Source: Nelumbo lutea
Taxonomy: Eukaryota; Streptophyta; Magnoliopsida; Proteales; Nelumbonaceae
NCBI GenBank assembly: GCA_022828595.1
Contig: JAKGHH010000007.1
Coordinates: 61,864,727 to 61,928,726 of the forward strand
Direction: 5' to 3'
Length of the DNA stretch: 64,000 bases
Part shown: positions 33,315 through 44,840 of the stretch, in pieces
Layout of the letters: each line of letters begins with the position of its first letter
Position numbering within the stretch: position 1 is the first letter of the stretch
Made by a program: the position numbers and the translations under genes
Notes under the pieces: generated by a model
The model's input: only the letters and a program-made list of their open reading frames with translations
The model's database searches: none
What the model was told of the DNA's origin: nothing

Positions 33315-33906
33315 TTCTCCCCAACTTGGAGAGAACTCGGCCCCGAGTCGTGACTAGGATCGGCAAGTGTTATTTCCGACAGGTACCGATGAAGGTCAGC
33401 AACGTTGAAGGTCTTGGATATACCCATATGATCTGGTAAATCCACTACATAGGCATTGTCATTAATCTTCTTCACGATCTTATATGGACCATACTTTCGA
33501 GGCTTCAACTTGTTGTATGTACCTACGGGAATCCTTTCCTTCCTTAAGAAGACCATAACCTCTCACCTACATCAAACACTTGAGGTCAGCGGTGCTTGTC
33601 TACGGCCATCTTGTACTTGGCGTTGGATTGCTCTAGCTTCTGCTTCACGGCCTCTTGGACGGACTGGATTTGTTCTGCCATCTGCTCTGCTGAGGTACTG
33701 GCGCTGGGTAGTTTGGGTAGCTTTACTAAATCCAATGCATGGTTAGGGACCTTCATGTATACGATGGAGAATGGGGATCTGCCTGTAGAACTGTGCACTG
33801 CGTTGTTATAGGCGAACTCGACTTGGGCTATGGCGAAGTCCCACTGTTTTGGCCTCTCCCGACATATGCTGTGAATTAAATTCTCTAAGGTCTGGTTTAC
33901 CACTTC
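33278..33906 (-). pseudogene. Integrase C-terminal fragment of a Gypsy element
   Basis: From about 33906 leftward: [40 protein letters not shown] and [20 protein letters not shown], then after a stop and frameshift near 33565-33585 [40 protein letters not shown] and [14 protein letters not shown]. This is the C-terminal half of a Ty3/Gypsy integrase of chromovirus-like type. No chromodomain is visible. The N-terminal half is lost at about 33906, where unrelated DNA begins. Confidence 0.85.
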
Positions 33907-33913
33907 TGTCTGA

Positions 33914-34200
33914 ACTAGGAAAGATGGAGAAGAAGAGAGAGCTGGGCAGAAACGCAGGAGAAAAAGGATCTCCGTTGCTTGCCACGCCACTGGTTCGAAC
34001 GGGAAAAGAAGATGGGGAGAAGGCTGTGAACAGAGGAGACAATAAGAAGAGAGAAAGGGAAGAGGCAAAGGCATAGGAAAGAAGGATGAAGATGAAAGAA
34101 AAATGGGCAGAAACACAGGGGAACGGTGGACTTCGTTGCTTGCTCCACCGTTGATTCGAACAGAGAAGACAATGAACAGTCTCTCCTTCCTCCTCCCTCT
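33914..34200. repeat. Two imperfect tandem copies of about 155 bp
   Basis: The phrase GGGCAGAAACGCAGGAG...CCGTTGCTTGC...TTCGAAC near 33943-34000 returns as GGGCAGAAACACAGGGG...TCGTTGCTTGC...TTCGAAC near 34105-34160. Purine-rich. The long ORFs in both strands here follow from this base composition, not from a gene. Confidence 0.65.
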
Positions 34201-34439
34201 CGATTCAATTAGGTTAAATGAAGCATTGTTTTGTTTTTTTATGGGTGGGGGGCTATTTCATAATTTCCATGAAAATGGGGGTGTTTTAGTAATTTTTAGC
34301 AGGTTGGGTTAAACCGGGTCGATGAAGACCAGATCTGGGGTTTTAGATGAATGGCTAAGATTTTGGGTCAAAATGGAGGGTAAAGATGGGTCTGACTGTA
34401 GATGGGGGTTCTATATATGAGGGCTAGTGAGATTGACTG

Positions 34440-35210
34440 AAACAAAATTTTCTTTGATGAAGAGGCAAATGGGGGTAGTTTTGAATGAAATTTCATGGGG
34501 AAGGGGATTTTGGACATTTTGAGTTGATTGGTAGGGTTGGACTGGCCCAACTGGGCCTTGATTGGGAGGATCGTGAGAAGGCTTGATTTGATTAATCCGA
34601 AGGCTCGAAATGAAATCTTTATGTGATGAAGGGGCAAATGAAGGCAGTTTTGGGTGAAATTTCTCAAGGTAGAGTTTTGGGTAGTTTGAGATGATTAGGA
34701 AGATTAGATTAAGCCAACTGGGCCCGAATCGAGCGGATTTGGAATCCGGTCAATTTGAAGCCTTAAAATGAAATATTGGTGTGGTCCAGGGTAAATGGAG
34801 GTGTTTTGGGCTGAAATTTTATATGTAGGGGATTTTTTTTGTATTCTAGGGTGATTAGAAAGGCTTGATTGTTTTTAGACGTGTTCGGATCAAGTGGATA
34901 TGGTTTGTGGGTGCAAGAATGGTTGAAATTGAATCTTTGTTTGGTGGATGGGCGAATGAAGGAATCTTGAGTTCAAATTTCATAGGTAGGTGTTTTGGGA
35001 TGTTTCGAGTCTGATGGTTGTATTTGATCTAATGGTTGAGGTGTAAGTAGGGGTGTAAGTGAGGGTCAATTGGGGCCATCAAATAGGTATTAGGTAGGTT
35101 TAATGCTGAATCTAAGGGCTCTTGGGGTGAAATTTGGGTTTTCTGGATTTTTGGGTGTTTTGGAGAGATCAGAAGGGTCTGATTGGGTGTTTGGAGTGAA
35201 TTGGAGGTTC
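34440..35210. repeat. Degenerate tandem repeat, unit about 155-170 bp
   Basis: Five units anchored on GAAATTTC-like words at 34487, 34656, 34813, 34974 and 35129. Each is preceded by GGCAAATGAAGGNAGTTTTGG-like text and followed by GTTTTGGG...TTTGAGATGATTAGG-like text. Units are only moderately similar, so the array is old. The weaker 34250-34440 stretch may hold another unit. Confidence 0.6.
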
Positions 35211-35219
35211 AGGCAGTGG

Positions 35220-35929
35220 AATGAGCAAAAGCGAATGCTAACAACAAGAAAATAAGAGTTTCCTAAATTGAGGAGCTTGTTTTATGGATACATACAAATT
35301 ACACACAATAATTTGAATCCTCCTTTAACAAAACATAGTCCAATATGATCATGATTAATGTTGAGATGCACGTGGAAAGTTTTTTAGTGTTTTTAAGTTA
35401 TGTTATTTTTATTAATTATTTAGATTTTAAAATCTTAAACTTCATGAAATTAACTTTACTAATTTATAGTAAGTTAATAAAACTAAGTTATTTAATTTAT
35501 TTTAATTAATGTTAATCATGCAAAGTAAGTTGTTGGTTTTAAATTTTCATTATTTGTATTTTATTATTACATTATAATTTTTAATACTTTCTCAATAAAT
35601 ATTATTGTTAATATATTCAAAAAGTTCTGTTATTTTTTGTGAATATTTCTATTAATTTATGATGCTATTAAAAAATTTTCTACTTTTGTTATTTTCTGAT
35701 TTTTTTCAACAAGTTTCTTTTATTTTGTCAATTTTTTGTTAATTAAAAATTTGTTAATATTTTTTGTTATCTTAGCTTTTTTTATTTTTACTTTATGATA
35801 TTTCTAATTTGTAAAATTGTTTTCGAGAAAAATTCTCTTATTTTCTCTTTTAATTTTCAAAATTTTATAACTAGGTTGACTCATTCAAAATAGATCAATG
35901 TGTGGTGATTTTTAGGTATTCAAATAACT
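35220..35929. other. AT-rich non-coding DNA
   Basis: Dominated by A/T runs and TAATTTATT-like words. No ORF or repeat boundary is seen. It separates the tandem repeat from element M2 and may be old intergenic sequence. Confidence 0.5.
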
Positions 35930-36830
35930 TGACCCGTGAACTTCATCCTATAGGTACGTACCACTCACTCACACCCTTAGAGAACACCCAAACATTAGGA
36001 TTAACATCACTGAAGCACATGCAAGTAGTTCATAATCAACCCCCATGCTGTGATGAACCCACAACACACCATCACCCCTATGATGAACTCGCAATACATA
36101 TCGCAAAACCATGATAAACCCGCGATTCATCGAGTCTAGTCAGCGCTTGAACCTAAAGAAACCACGACCGAGCCCATCCGAGGTTCCCAGGCCCACTTGA
36201 ATGTGCGGTGAAGCTATGCCTACTAAGGTGTGCGATGAACCTATATCCCGCAAAATCGCTTGCGACAGTGGGACATAAGGGATGCTGGGCGATCCCATGA
36301 TGAGGCCCGTGCATACCCGGAGGCACGTGGAACCCACACAGCAAAGGACATAGCGAGTCACCACGTGAAGTCGGCAAAGCACCACTTGCCACATAGGATT
36401 AATTATGGTACACAAAAAAGGGAGTAGCATACGTGAAGTAATGAGAGATCTTTAAGGATAAGGAAAATTAATCCTTGAGAAGATCGTCATGAGATGCGTG
36501 GCGAAACCCAATGGTGCACCCAATAATTGACAGCGAATCAAAATATTCCCTTTCCTAATATGGAGCGAATATCCTCCTCTCCTACCTTTTAGGGTCTCGG
36601 GATTCTCCTCCATAAATAGAGATCCTCCTCGTGTTAGAATCCATTCATTCCCAAGCATCTATACCTAGTACTCCGAGTATGCCCTAACTCTTCCATTCTG
36701 CATCCTTGACCTAGAAACCCTCACTCCCCTACTCACGAGACCTTTCTCTATCTTTCAAAGAGATCGCTCCCCAACCAAGTCTCACCCCGCCTACAATAGA
36801 ATCTCTAGTTTCGTCTTTGATTCACAGAGA
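35930..36830 (+). other. Putative 5' LTR or leader of M2
   Basis: Contains AGAGAACACCCAAACATTAGG, which is repeated at 57891-57911. Several GCGATGAAC words and a TATA-like CTCCATAAATAGAG (about 36608-36621) follow. It is similar in order to 11274-17566 in M1. No primer binding site is visible before the gag ATG, so I leave open whether it is an LTR or a leader. Confidence 0.5.
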
Positions 36831-36865
36831 ATGGCCTCAAAGAAGGATCAACCTTAACCGCCATC
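36831..36865 (+). pseudogene. gag start of M2, split by element D
   Basis: ATG GCC TCA AAG AAG GAT CAA CCT then a stop. It resembles the MSSPKNKETQ start of M1 gag. Element D follows, with CCATC at 36861-36865 as the left target duplication. The reading continues at 46391. Confidence 0.6.
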
Positions 36866-38313
36866 TAATGAGACTTAGAAGAACCTTATTTTGTCCCCTT
36901 AATTTCATCCTTTTACACTACTTTAGCACTTAAATGCACTCATTACTCTTGTATTTTGATTCAGCGATAGTCAGTGATCTGGGCCTAACTCACAGTTCCG
37001 GATTCCAAATTGGGCAATTCAAGAAGCATTAGAAAGAAGAAAGAAAAGCCCGCATTGAGTACGAAACCGGGCCTGAAGTCGGAGCACGTTCGCAGCCAGG
37101 CCCATTTAACAGCTGAAGCCCAACTCGCAGAAGAATCTGGAAGCAGCCCAAGTAGCAGAGAAGCCCAACTCGGATGCAAGAGTCTAGAGTCCTAATTCGA
37201 ATGTAATCTCCCAAGAGGGAGAGAGTCTTATTAGATCTAAACTTTGAACGTAATCCTATAAGGATAAGAAGGTTGGGGATTAGATAAGAGATAGGATAGG
37301 ATTAGTTCAAAGAAGATCAAGACTCCCTAAAGATAAGATGATCTCCTAGAAGGAGTTGAAAAACAGCCCTCTCTTTTGGCTATATAAAGAGGGGGGCAAA
37401 CCAGCTCTAGCATCACTCACTCCAAGATCCAAGAGAACATCAAAAGACCAAGAAGTTCAAGAAAGCAGTTCAGCCATGGAGAAGCAAAGCATGGAGATTG
37501 CGCAGATCATGAGCAGCTAAGCTTCTTTTTCTGGTTCAAGCGGGAAAGTTTTATTGTGTCATTGTGAGGTTCTGTAGTTAATTTATTTTCTTGCTTTTTA
37601 ATTCAAGTATTCATTGATTCTTGTGCATATTTTTATTGGATGTTGATGTTAATTAGTTTGACAAACTGAATTAATGTTGATCTTCCTATTGCTATCCATG
37701 ATTTCGGTAATCCGTAATTGTCACGAATAATGGTACAAGTAACAATTAGGTTGATATCTTTTTGGGTCAATTGTTCATGACAGCCTTTGACCAATGTTTT
37801 AACATGATTCAATCTAAAGGAATCGATGGAACAAGATTCAGTAATTGCAGCTATCTCAATTATTGTTATTTTGGTTTAACTGTTTCCGCAAATCTTAATG
37901 CCATCACTGTTTAACATGGAACGCTATCGTACCCAGTTGAGTGGTGATAAGTGTTGATCGAATGCTGGGTTTGGTCAACTGAATTAGGAAAACACAAGGT
38001 TTATTATGGCTATCCTAATAAGTCTAAGGTTAAATGCTTGAATTGCGAGAATGCTGAAGTGTACCTAGGATCGATGGTCAATCGATTCAACCCGAACCCT
38101 TGAACCAGAATTCGGTAAGACTGATTTTCTCTTGTTTGTTTAGTTTGTTATTCTTTTAATTTTAGTTATTTAATTTTCCCACACAATTACTTTACCCATT
38201 CGGCTAAGAGATTATTGATTTGCTCCCTGTGGGATTCGACCTAGAACCACTTTTACTGCAAATATTTTATTGTGGGACTAGTAATAATTTTGAGGGCTTC
38301 GACCCACCTGTCA
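36866..38313 (+). repeat. 5' LTR of element D
   Basis: 1448 bp, TAATGAGACTT (mutated TG start) to CACCTGTCA. Relative to the 3' LTR it lacks about 57 bp after GATTCAG (near 36965) and about 35 bp after AGAAAGAAA (near 37050). Otherwise it is very similar. Confidence 0.95.
37379..37392 (+). promoter_or_regulatory. TATA box of element D LTR
   Basis: GCTATATAAAGAGG is identical in the 3' LTR (about 45452-45465) and conserved in B; E has TATATAACC. Transcription would start roughly 30 bases downstream. Confidence 0.75.
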
Positions 38314-38319
38314 CAATTT

Positions 38320-38337
38320 TGGCGCCGTTGCCGGGGA
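38320..38337 (+). other. Primer binding site of element D
   Basis: TGGCGCCGTTGCCGGGGA, the tRNA-Asp-type site of Athila elements, 7 bases after the LTR end. Confidence 0.95.
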
Positions 38338-38388
38338 GCAACGTTAATTTCTTAGCTATTACCTTCCTTTTGTTAACCTTCTTGTTTT

Positions 38389-40100
38389 ATGACTCGTGCT
38401 TCTCAACGAGGTGAACTCGAGTACAACCCCGAAATTGAGAGGACCACCCGTCGTTTAAGGAAGGAGGCTAAGCAAAGGAAGGATCGTTCACCTAAAAGGG
38501 TGAACTCAGATCTCGATCTACCCACTTGTGATTTTCCCATCTTCGAAGAAGTAGAAAGAATGGCTGACAGAGAGAGGACATTAAGGGAGTTGGCTGCACC
38601 AATTATGAACCAACAGCCCTTATGCATCACGTACCCCACTCTTGAGGTAGCCTTTGAACTCAAATCTGGTTTGATTCAATTATTGCCTCTGTTTCATGGT
38701 TTCCCAGGTGAGGACCCTCACAAACATCTAAAGGAATTTCATGTCGTCTGTTCAAGCATGAAACCCCACGGTATGACCGAGGACCAGGTAAAACTCATAG
38801 CCTTTCCATTTACTTTAAGAGATAAAGCAAAGGATTGGTTGTATATTCTCCCTCCCGGTTCAGTACGCACATGGGATGAAATGAATAGGATATTTTTAGA
38901 TAAATATTTTCCTGCGTCCCGGGCTGCAAATATAAGAAAAGAAATATGTGGAGTTCGGCAGTTTGGTGGTGAGACATTATATGAATATTGGGAAAGGTTT
39001 AAGCAACTTGTTGCTAGTTGTCCCCACCACCAAATTCCTGAACAATTGTTAATCCAATACTTCTATGAAGGGCTTCAGCCCATGGATAGAAGTATGGTCG
39101 ATGCAGCCAGTGGAGGAGCTCTAGTGAACAAGACACCTGAAGCGGCCAGGGAATTAATCTCCAATATGGCCGAAAATTCTCAGCAATTCGGTACAAGGGC
39201 AGAAGGTACCATTAGAAGGGTTAACGAGGTAAGCCATGCAAATTTAGAAAACCAGATTTCTAACTTAACTACTTTGGTTAAGCAGCTCGCAGCAAGATAG
39301 TTACAAACTGTCAGGGTGTGTGGTATCTGTTCGATCCCTGGACATCCTACGGACATGTGTCCATCACTACAAGATGGCCCAATGCAGCAAGTCAATGCCG
39401 TGGGAGGATTCCCGGGCCAAACTCAATGAAAGTATGATCCTTACTCCAATCATTACAATCCGGGGTGAAGAGATCATCCAAACTTTCTACGGGACCCAAG
39501 GAGGACAGCAAAAATATCAGCCCCAATTTTTCAGTCGACAGCCCAAGTTTTCAACATCCATCACAGCGCAAGGCCAACCCCCGATTTCAGGTATGTCTTT
39601 GGATGAAATAGTTAAGGCTCTAGCTACTAATACTCAACAATTTCAGCAGGAAACGAGAGCTAGCATTCAGAATTTGGGAAACCAAATTAGCCAACTTGCC
39701 ACTTCCATCAGCAAGTTGGAGGCGCAGAACTCTAGGAAACTACACTTACAAATGGTAGTTAATCCGAAAGAGAATGCAAGTGCGGTGGTGTTGAGAAGCG
39801 GAAGAGAGTTGCAGTCCCAACCAAGTTCACCATCGAAGGCAGCCAAGGAAGAGGAAGGACAAGGGTCAAACGACAGCCCCATTGAGGTAAAATCGGACCC
39901 CCCTCTCCCTAAGGTTACTAATGTTGTACCACCTTTTCCTAGCAGGTTGGCAAATTCAAAGAAAGAGGAATATGAACAAGAAGTGTTAGAAACCTTCAGG
40001 AAGGTGGAGATCAACATTCCCTTGCTAGATGCAATAAAACAAATCCCTAAATATGCAAAATTTTTGAAAGAGTTATGCACTAACAAGAGGAGGCTGCGAA
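38389..40100 (+). pseudogene. gag of element D
   Basis: Starts MTRASQRGELEYNPEIERTT. The capsid core includes KLIAFPFTLRDKAKDWLYIL, NRIFLDKYFPAS, YEYWERFKQLVASCPHHQIP and YFYEGLQPMDRSMVDAASGG. A stop at 39298-39300 precedes the zinc knuckle CGICSIPGHPTDMC (about 39320-39361). A frameshift near 39410-39480 follows, after which LVVNPKENASAVVLRSGREL marks the linker. Being nearest to intact, this copy fixes the gag start for B and E. Confidence 0.92.
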
Positions 40101-40963
40101 TTGATGAAAAGGTAAGAGTGGGAGAGAACGTTTCAGCCGTGATCAAGAGGACCCTGCCAGAAAAGCGTGCTGATCCAGGTATGTTTACCCTACCCTGTGT
40201 GATTGGCAATAAATGAATCGAGCGTGCCATGCTGGACTTAGGTGCATCTATTAATGTCATGCCATACTCGATTTACTGTGCATTGAGACTAGGTCCTTTA
40301 AAAGAGACTAGAGTTGTTATTCAATTGGCTGATCGTTCTAATGCATACCCAGAAGGGATTGTTGAGGATGTATTAGTGCAGGTTAACGATTTGATCTTTC
40401 CAGCTGATTTTTACATCCTGAAGATGGAAGAAGACACAACCACGAGTTCAGCCCCACTTCTATTAGGTCGACCATTCATGAAAACGGCCAAGACCAAAAT
40501 AGATGTGGATGAGGGTACCCTCTCCGTCGAGTTTGATGGAGAGATTGTAAAATTTAATATTTTTGATGCAATGAAATATCCTAGTGAGTGTCATTCGATC
40601 TGCTCTATTGATACTATCGATTCGATTGTGCAAGAAGTCTTTGGAGAGGAGGACATGGATGATGAGTTGGAATATAAGGCACAATCGGACAGGGAGGAGG
40701 AGATCAATGCATCCTATGATACTCCAGAACCTGAACAGGAGGTAAGTACTTCTGATGTTCAATCGAAGGTTTCTCACACAAGGTTGATGCCCTCTGTTTT
40801 GCAGGCTCCAGAGCTGGAACTAAAGACCCTACCTGATCACTTAAAATATGCCTACTTGGGCGAAAAAGAAACACTACCTGTGATCATTGCAAAAGGGTTG
40901 ACTGAGGAGCAAGAGGAGAGGCTCATCAAAGTCCTAAAGGACCATAAGGAGGCGATTGGCTAG
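40101..40963 (+). pseudogene. Protease region of element D
   Basis: FTLPCVIGNK then a stop (TGA at 40214-40216, CGA in B), then the protease IERAMLDLGASINVMPYSIY with an intact DLGAS active site. LLLGRPFMKTAKTKIDVDEG follows. The tail runs through LMPSVLQAPELELKTLPDHL into the RT leader, and a TAG at 40961-40963 replaces a conserved Trp. It would cut the gag-pol polyprotein. Confidence 0.9.
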
Positions 40964-41002
40964 ACCCTAGCCGACATAAAAGGGGTCAGCCCCTCAATTT
41001 GC

Positions 41003-42331
41003 ATGCATAGGATCCTTTTGGAAGATGATGCCAAATCGGTTAGAGAACCACAAAGGAAACTCAACCCGGTAATGAAAGAGGTAGTAATGAAAGAGGTGCT
41101 TAAACTGTTAGATGAAGGGATAATTTATCCAATTTCAGACAGCAAATGGGTAAGTCTTATTCATGTTGTGCCTAAGAAAACTGGGATGACTGTAGTAAAA
41201 AATAAAAATAATGAACTAATTCCCATGAGGGTACAAGGTGGCTGGCGAATGGTAATAGATTTTCGAAAACTCAACTTGGCCACTCGAAAGGACCATTTTC
41301 CCCTACCCTTCATTGATCAGATGCTAGAGAGACTGGCAGGTAAGGCTTTCTTCTGTTTTCTCGATGGATTCTCCGGGTATTATCAGATTGTTATTGCGCA
41401 GGAGGACCAAGAGAAAACGACATTCACTTGTCCATTCGGCACCTTCGCCTACAGACGAATGCCCTTTGGTTTGTGTAACGCTCCGGGCACTTTTCAAAGA
41501 TGCATGATGAGCATATTTTCTGATTTTATTGAAAAATGCATTGAAGTGTTCATGGATGATTTTACTGTTTATGGTGATTCGTTTGATGATTGTTTGAATA
41601 GTTTAAGTAAAATTCTGAATAGGTGTGTGGAAACAAATCTTGTCTTAAACTATGAAAAATGTCATTTTATGGTGAAGGAGGGTATTGTGTTGGGACATGT
41701 AGTTTCAGCCAGAGGAATAGAAGTCGACAAGGCAAAAATTGATTTGATTGTGAGTTTACCTTACCCTACAAATGTTAGGGAGGTTCGTTCTTTTCTTGGA
41801 CATGCAGGCTTTTATCGCAGGTTCATCAAAGATTTTTCAAAAATTGCCCTGCCATTGTCCAGTTTGCTGCAAAAAGATGTGCCTTTCGATTTTGATGATG
41901 AGTGCAAGGAAGCTTTTAACAAACTTAAAAATTTATTAACCATTGCACCCATCATTCAACCACCCGATTGGAACTTGCCCTTTGAGATCATGATAGATGC
42001 AAGTAATTATGCAGTAGGGGCCATTCTAGGGCAGCGAATAAATGGGAAGAGCCATGTCATTCACTATGCTTCCAAAACGTTGAATGCTACACAGAGCAAT
42101 TACACAACCACTGAAAAAGAGCTATTAGCTATTGTGTTTGCCTTAGACAAATTTAGGTCATATTTGCTTGGCTCTAAAGTGATTGTTTTTTCTAACCATG
42201 CAGCTTTGAGATACCTACTAGCAAAGAAGGAGTCGAAACCGAGGCTGATAAGGTGGATACTCTTGCTCCAAGAGTTTGATCTAGAAATCAAGGATCGAAG
42301 GGAGCTGAAAATTCGGTGGCTGATCACCTAA
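41003..42331 (+). pseudogene. Reverse transcriptase and RNase H of element D
   Basis: 442 open codons. RT blocks: [20 protein letters not shown] opening, [60 protein letters not shown] and the catalytic FMDDF. RNase [41 protein letters not shown] and [20 protein letters not shown], where the expected Asp before His is Asn. A 1-base frameshift near 42308 ends the frame just before the ADHLSR segment. The only RT in the Athila-type copies of this window. Confidence 0.93.
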
Positions 42332-43715
42332 GTAGGATGGTGAAAGATGAGGACTCCTCTCCCATCTGTGAGTTGTTTCCTGATGAATAGTTGTTCCACG
42401 TGAGAGGTATGACTCCATGGTATGCTGACATTGTGAATTACTTGGTCACTAGAATTTTGCCTAATGACTTTAGCAGATCCATAAAGAATAAAATCAGGTA
42501 TGAGGCGAAATATTTTGTATGGGACGAACCCTACCTATGGAAATTTTGTTCTGACCAAATGATTAGGAGATGTGTCCCTGAGGAGGAGCAGATGTCGATT
42601 CTAAGATTTTGTCATAATTATGCTTGTGGGGGCCATTTTGGGCCAAAGAGGACTACTCGATAAGTCTTGGATAGTGGGCTGTATTGGGCCACCCTATTTA
42701 GAGATGCCTACTTGTTTTGTAAAAACTGTGAAAGATGTCAACAAACAGGTACACTATCTCGCAGGAATGAGATGCCCCAAACCCCCATTCTTATATGTGA
42801 AATATTTGATGTTTGGGGCATTGATTTCATGGGACCCTTCCCCACTCTTGTGGTTTTTCTTACATACTTTTGGCAGTCGATTATGTCTCAAAATGGGTGG
42901 AAGCCAAAGCCACCAAAACTGATGATTCTAAATGTGTTGTAGGGTTTATAAAGTCTAACATCTTCAGTAGGTTTGGCATTCCTCGAGCCATCATAAGCGA
43001 TCAAGGGACCCATTTTTGCAATAGAACAGTTGAAGCCTTGTTGAGAAGATATGGGGTGCATCACCGAATTGCCACTGCTTATCATCCCCAGACTAACGGG
43101 CAAGCTGAAATTTCCAATAGAGAGGTAAAGTCCATCTTGGAAAAGAACGTGAATCCAGGAAGGAAGGATTGGAACCTATGTCTAGATGATGCTCTCTGGG
43201 CATATCAGACAGCTTACAAGACCCCAATAGGTATGTCCCCTTACAGGTTAATTTTTGGCAAATCTTGCCACTTGCCGGTGGAAATTGAACATAGGGCCTA
43301 TTGGGCAATCAAGCAATGCAACATGAATATGGAAGAAGCAGGGAAGGAAAGGAAGCTCCAGTTGCAAGAGCTGGAAGAGTTGAGGTTAGAGGCATACGAG
43401 AATTCAAGAATCTACAAAGAAAAGACCAAATCGTTCCATGACAATGCACTCTTAAGAAAACAATTTAAAATTGGACAAAAAGTCTTATTGTATAATTCTC
43501 GACTTCAACTCATGCCAGGTAAGCTGCGTTCCAGGTGGATGGGTCCGTTTACTGTGACTAATGTTTTTCCCTATGGTGTAGTAGAGATCAAAAGTCTCGA
43601 CACAGGTAAGATCTTCAAGGTGAATGGACATCGATTGAAGTTGTTCCATGAGGATGCAAATGTCCCCTCTACGGTAGACATCTCGTTGGACATTCCACGG
43701 TATTCATTGGATTAA
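42332..43715 (+). pseudogene. Integrase of element D
   Basis: The zinc region FCHNYACGGHFGPKRTTR, then [11 protein letters not shown], carries the HHCC ligands. The core has [12 protein letters not shown] (first Asp), [11 protein letters not shown] (second Asp) and [17 protein letters not shown] (Glu). The C-terminus has [20 protein letters not shown] and [20 protein letters not shown]. Stops lie at 42388-42390 and 42661-42663, and a frameshift at about 42865 changes the frame before the core. The last 281 codons from 42870 are open. Confidence 0.92.
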
Positions 43716-43888
43716 AGTAGAAAAAAGAGGACGTCGAGCATAACGACGTTAAACAATTGCGCTTGTGGGAGGCAACCCATTGTGTTTAGTTAATTTTGTT
43801 ATTTCGTTTTGATTTTTGTGTTTAGCAGGAACCTCACAAGGCAAACAGGGAAGTACCCCCAAATCCTTCTACTTTATGCATAATCACC

Positions 43889-43928
43889 TACATTGGGGAC
43901 AATGTATAACTTAAGTGTGGGGGGATTA
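43889..43928 (+). other. Hairpin and internal polypurine tract of element D
   Basis: TACATTG GGGA CAATGTA followed by AACTTAAGTGTGGGGGGATTA, 0.9 kb before the terminal tract. Same arrangement as in A, B and E. Confidence 0.7.
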
Positions 43929-44288
43929 GGGAAATCTGATGGAAATTTGGGATACCTTACCCTTTTAAAATTTCTGCTCCCAAAAACTTATCCTTGAACG
44001 ATTTCAACTTATCAGGAATCATGTGCTTAGGCTGAATAGATAAGATAGGATGCAAGCATGACTAACTGAATCTTTCTTGGCTGCATATGGTACCTCATGA
44101 TTTTAATCGATCAATAGGCAAGATGCATAAGGGTTTGATTGATTTTCACATAATTATCTGTCAAACATGGGTTGATTATTCTAGAACTTGCTGTTTTAGG
44201 CATATAGAGACCACAATCAATGAATTCATGGATGAGTCAGTGAAACCCTATGATTCTTGTGCAAAAAAAAAAAAAAAAATCATGACTA

Positions 44289-44412
44289 ATGTGAGATGGA
44301 GCATAAAATGCACTCACATCTAGAAACAAAAACAAGTGTGAGATGGAGCATAAAATGCACTCACATCTAGAAATGAAAGCAAGTGTGAGATGGAGCATAA
44401 AATGCACTCACC
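44289..44412 (+). repeat. Three stem-loop repeats of element D
   Basis: ATGTGAG/CTCACAT (44289-44295 with 44313-44319), GTGTGAG/CTCACAT (44336-44342 with 44360-44366, one G-T end pair), and GTGAG/CTCAC (44385-44389 with 44407-44411). Centre ATGGAGCATAAAATGCA, the complement of the A, B and E form. The first copy corresponds to the third copy of E. Confidence 0.85.
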
Positions 44413-44823
44413 TAGAACCCCAACCCCATTATCACCTTCAGATCCTAGGAATTCACACTAAGTGGTGAAGATGTGATACATAGCAAGCTTATGGCAATAA
44501 GCACACCTTGTTTTGATTCAAAGAAAAGTAATTGCATCTGGCCGAATTGGTTTGTTAAAAGCAATGAGCACCCGTGCAGTCCAAGGAGTTTTAGCCCAGG
44601 AAGGCTTGTCTCCTTGACTATCGATTGAACTTGGGACCATGGGGAATGATGATTTGCAATCACTCTTGGACAAGAAAAAGGAGAAAAAGATGAAAAGGGA
44701 AAGGTTACCAAGTCTGAACTAAAGCATGCATTGGACAGCCTCGTGGAGAGAAAAAGAAGAGAGATTCATTAGTTCGGTTCTCCTGTTTTGCTAGAATTTT
44801 GCCTTGCCCGAGGATGGGCAAAG

Positions 44824-44840
44824 TTTAAGTGTGGGGGATT
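44824..44840 (+). other. Polypurine tract of element D
   Basis: TTTAAGTGTGGGGGATT adjoining the 3' LTR start. Confidence 0.9.

Noticed and set aside
33586..34116. 176-codon minus-strand ORF as a new gene
   Set aside because: Its C-terminal 100 codons are a Gypsy integrase fragment; the N-terminal part is purine/pyrimidine-rich filler read in a chance frame.
43716..44840. Possible env-like ORF after D integrase
   Set aside because: The longest plus-strand frame (44087-44323) is short, has no signal peptide or membrane segment, and ends in the A-run and stem-loop array. D has no env.
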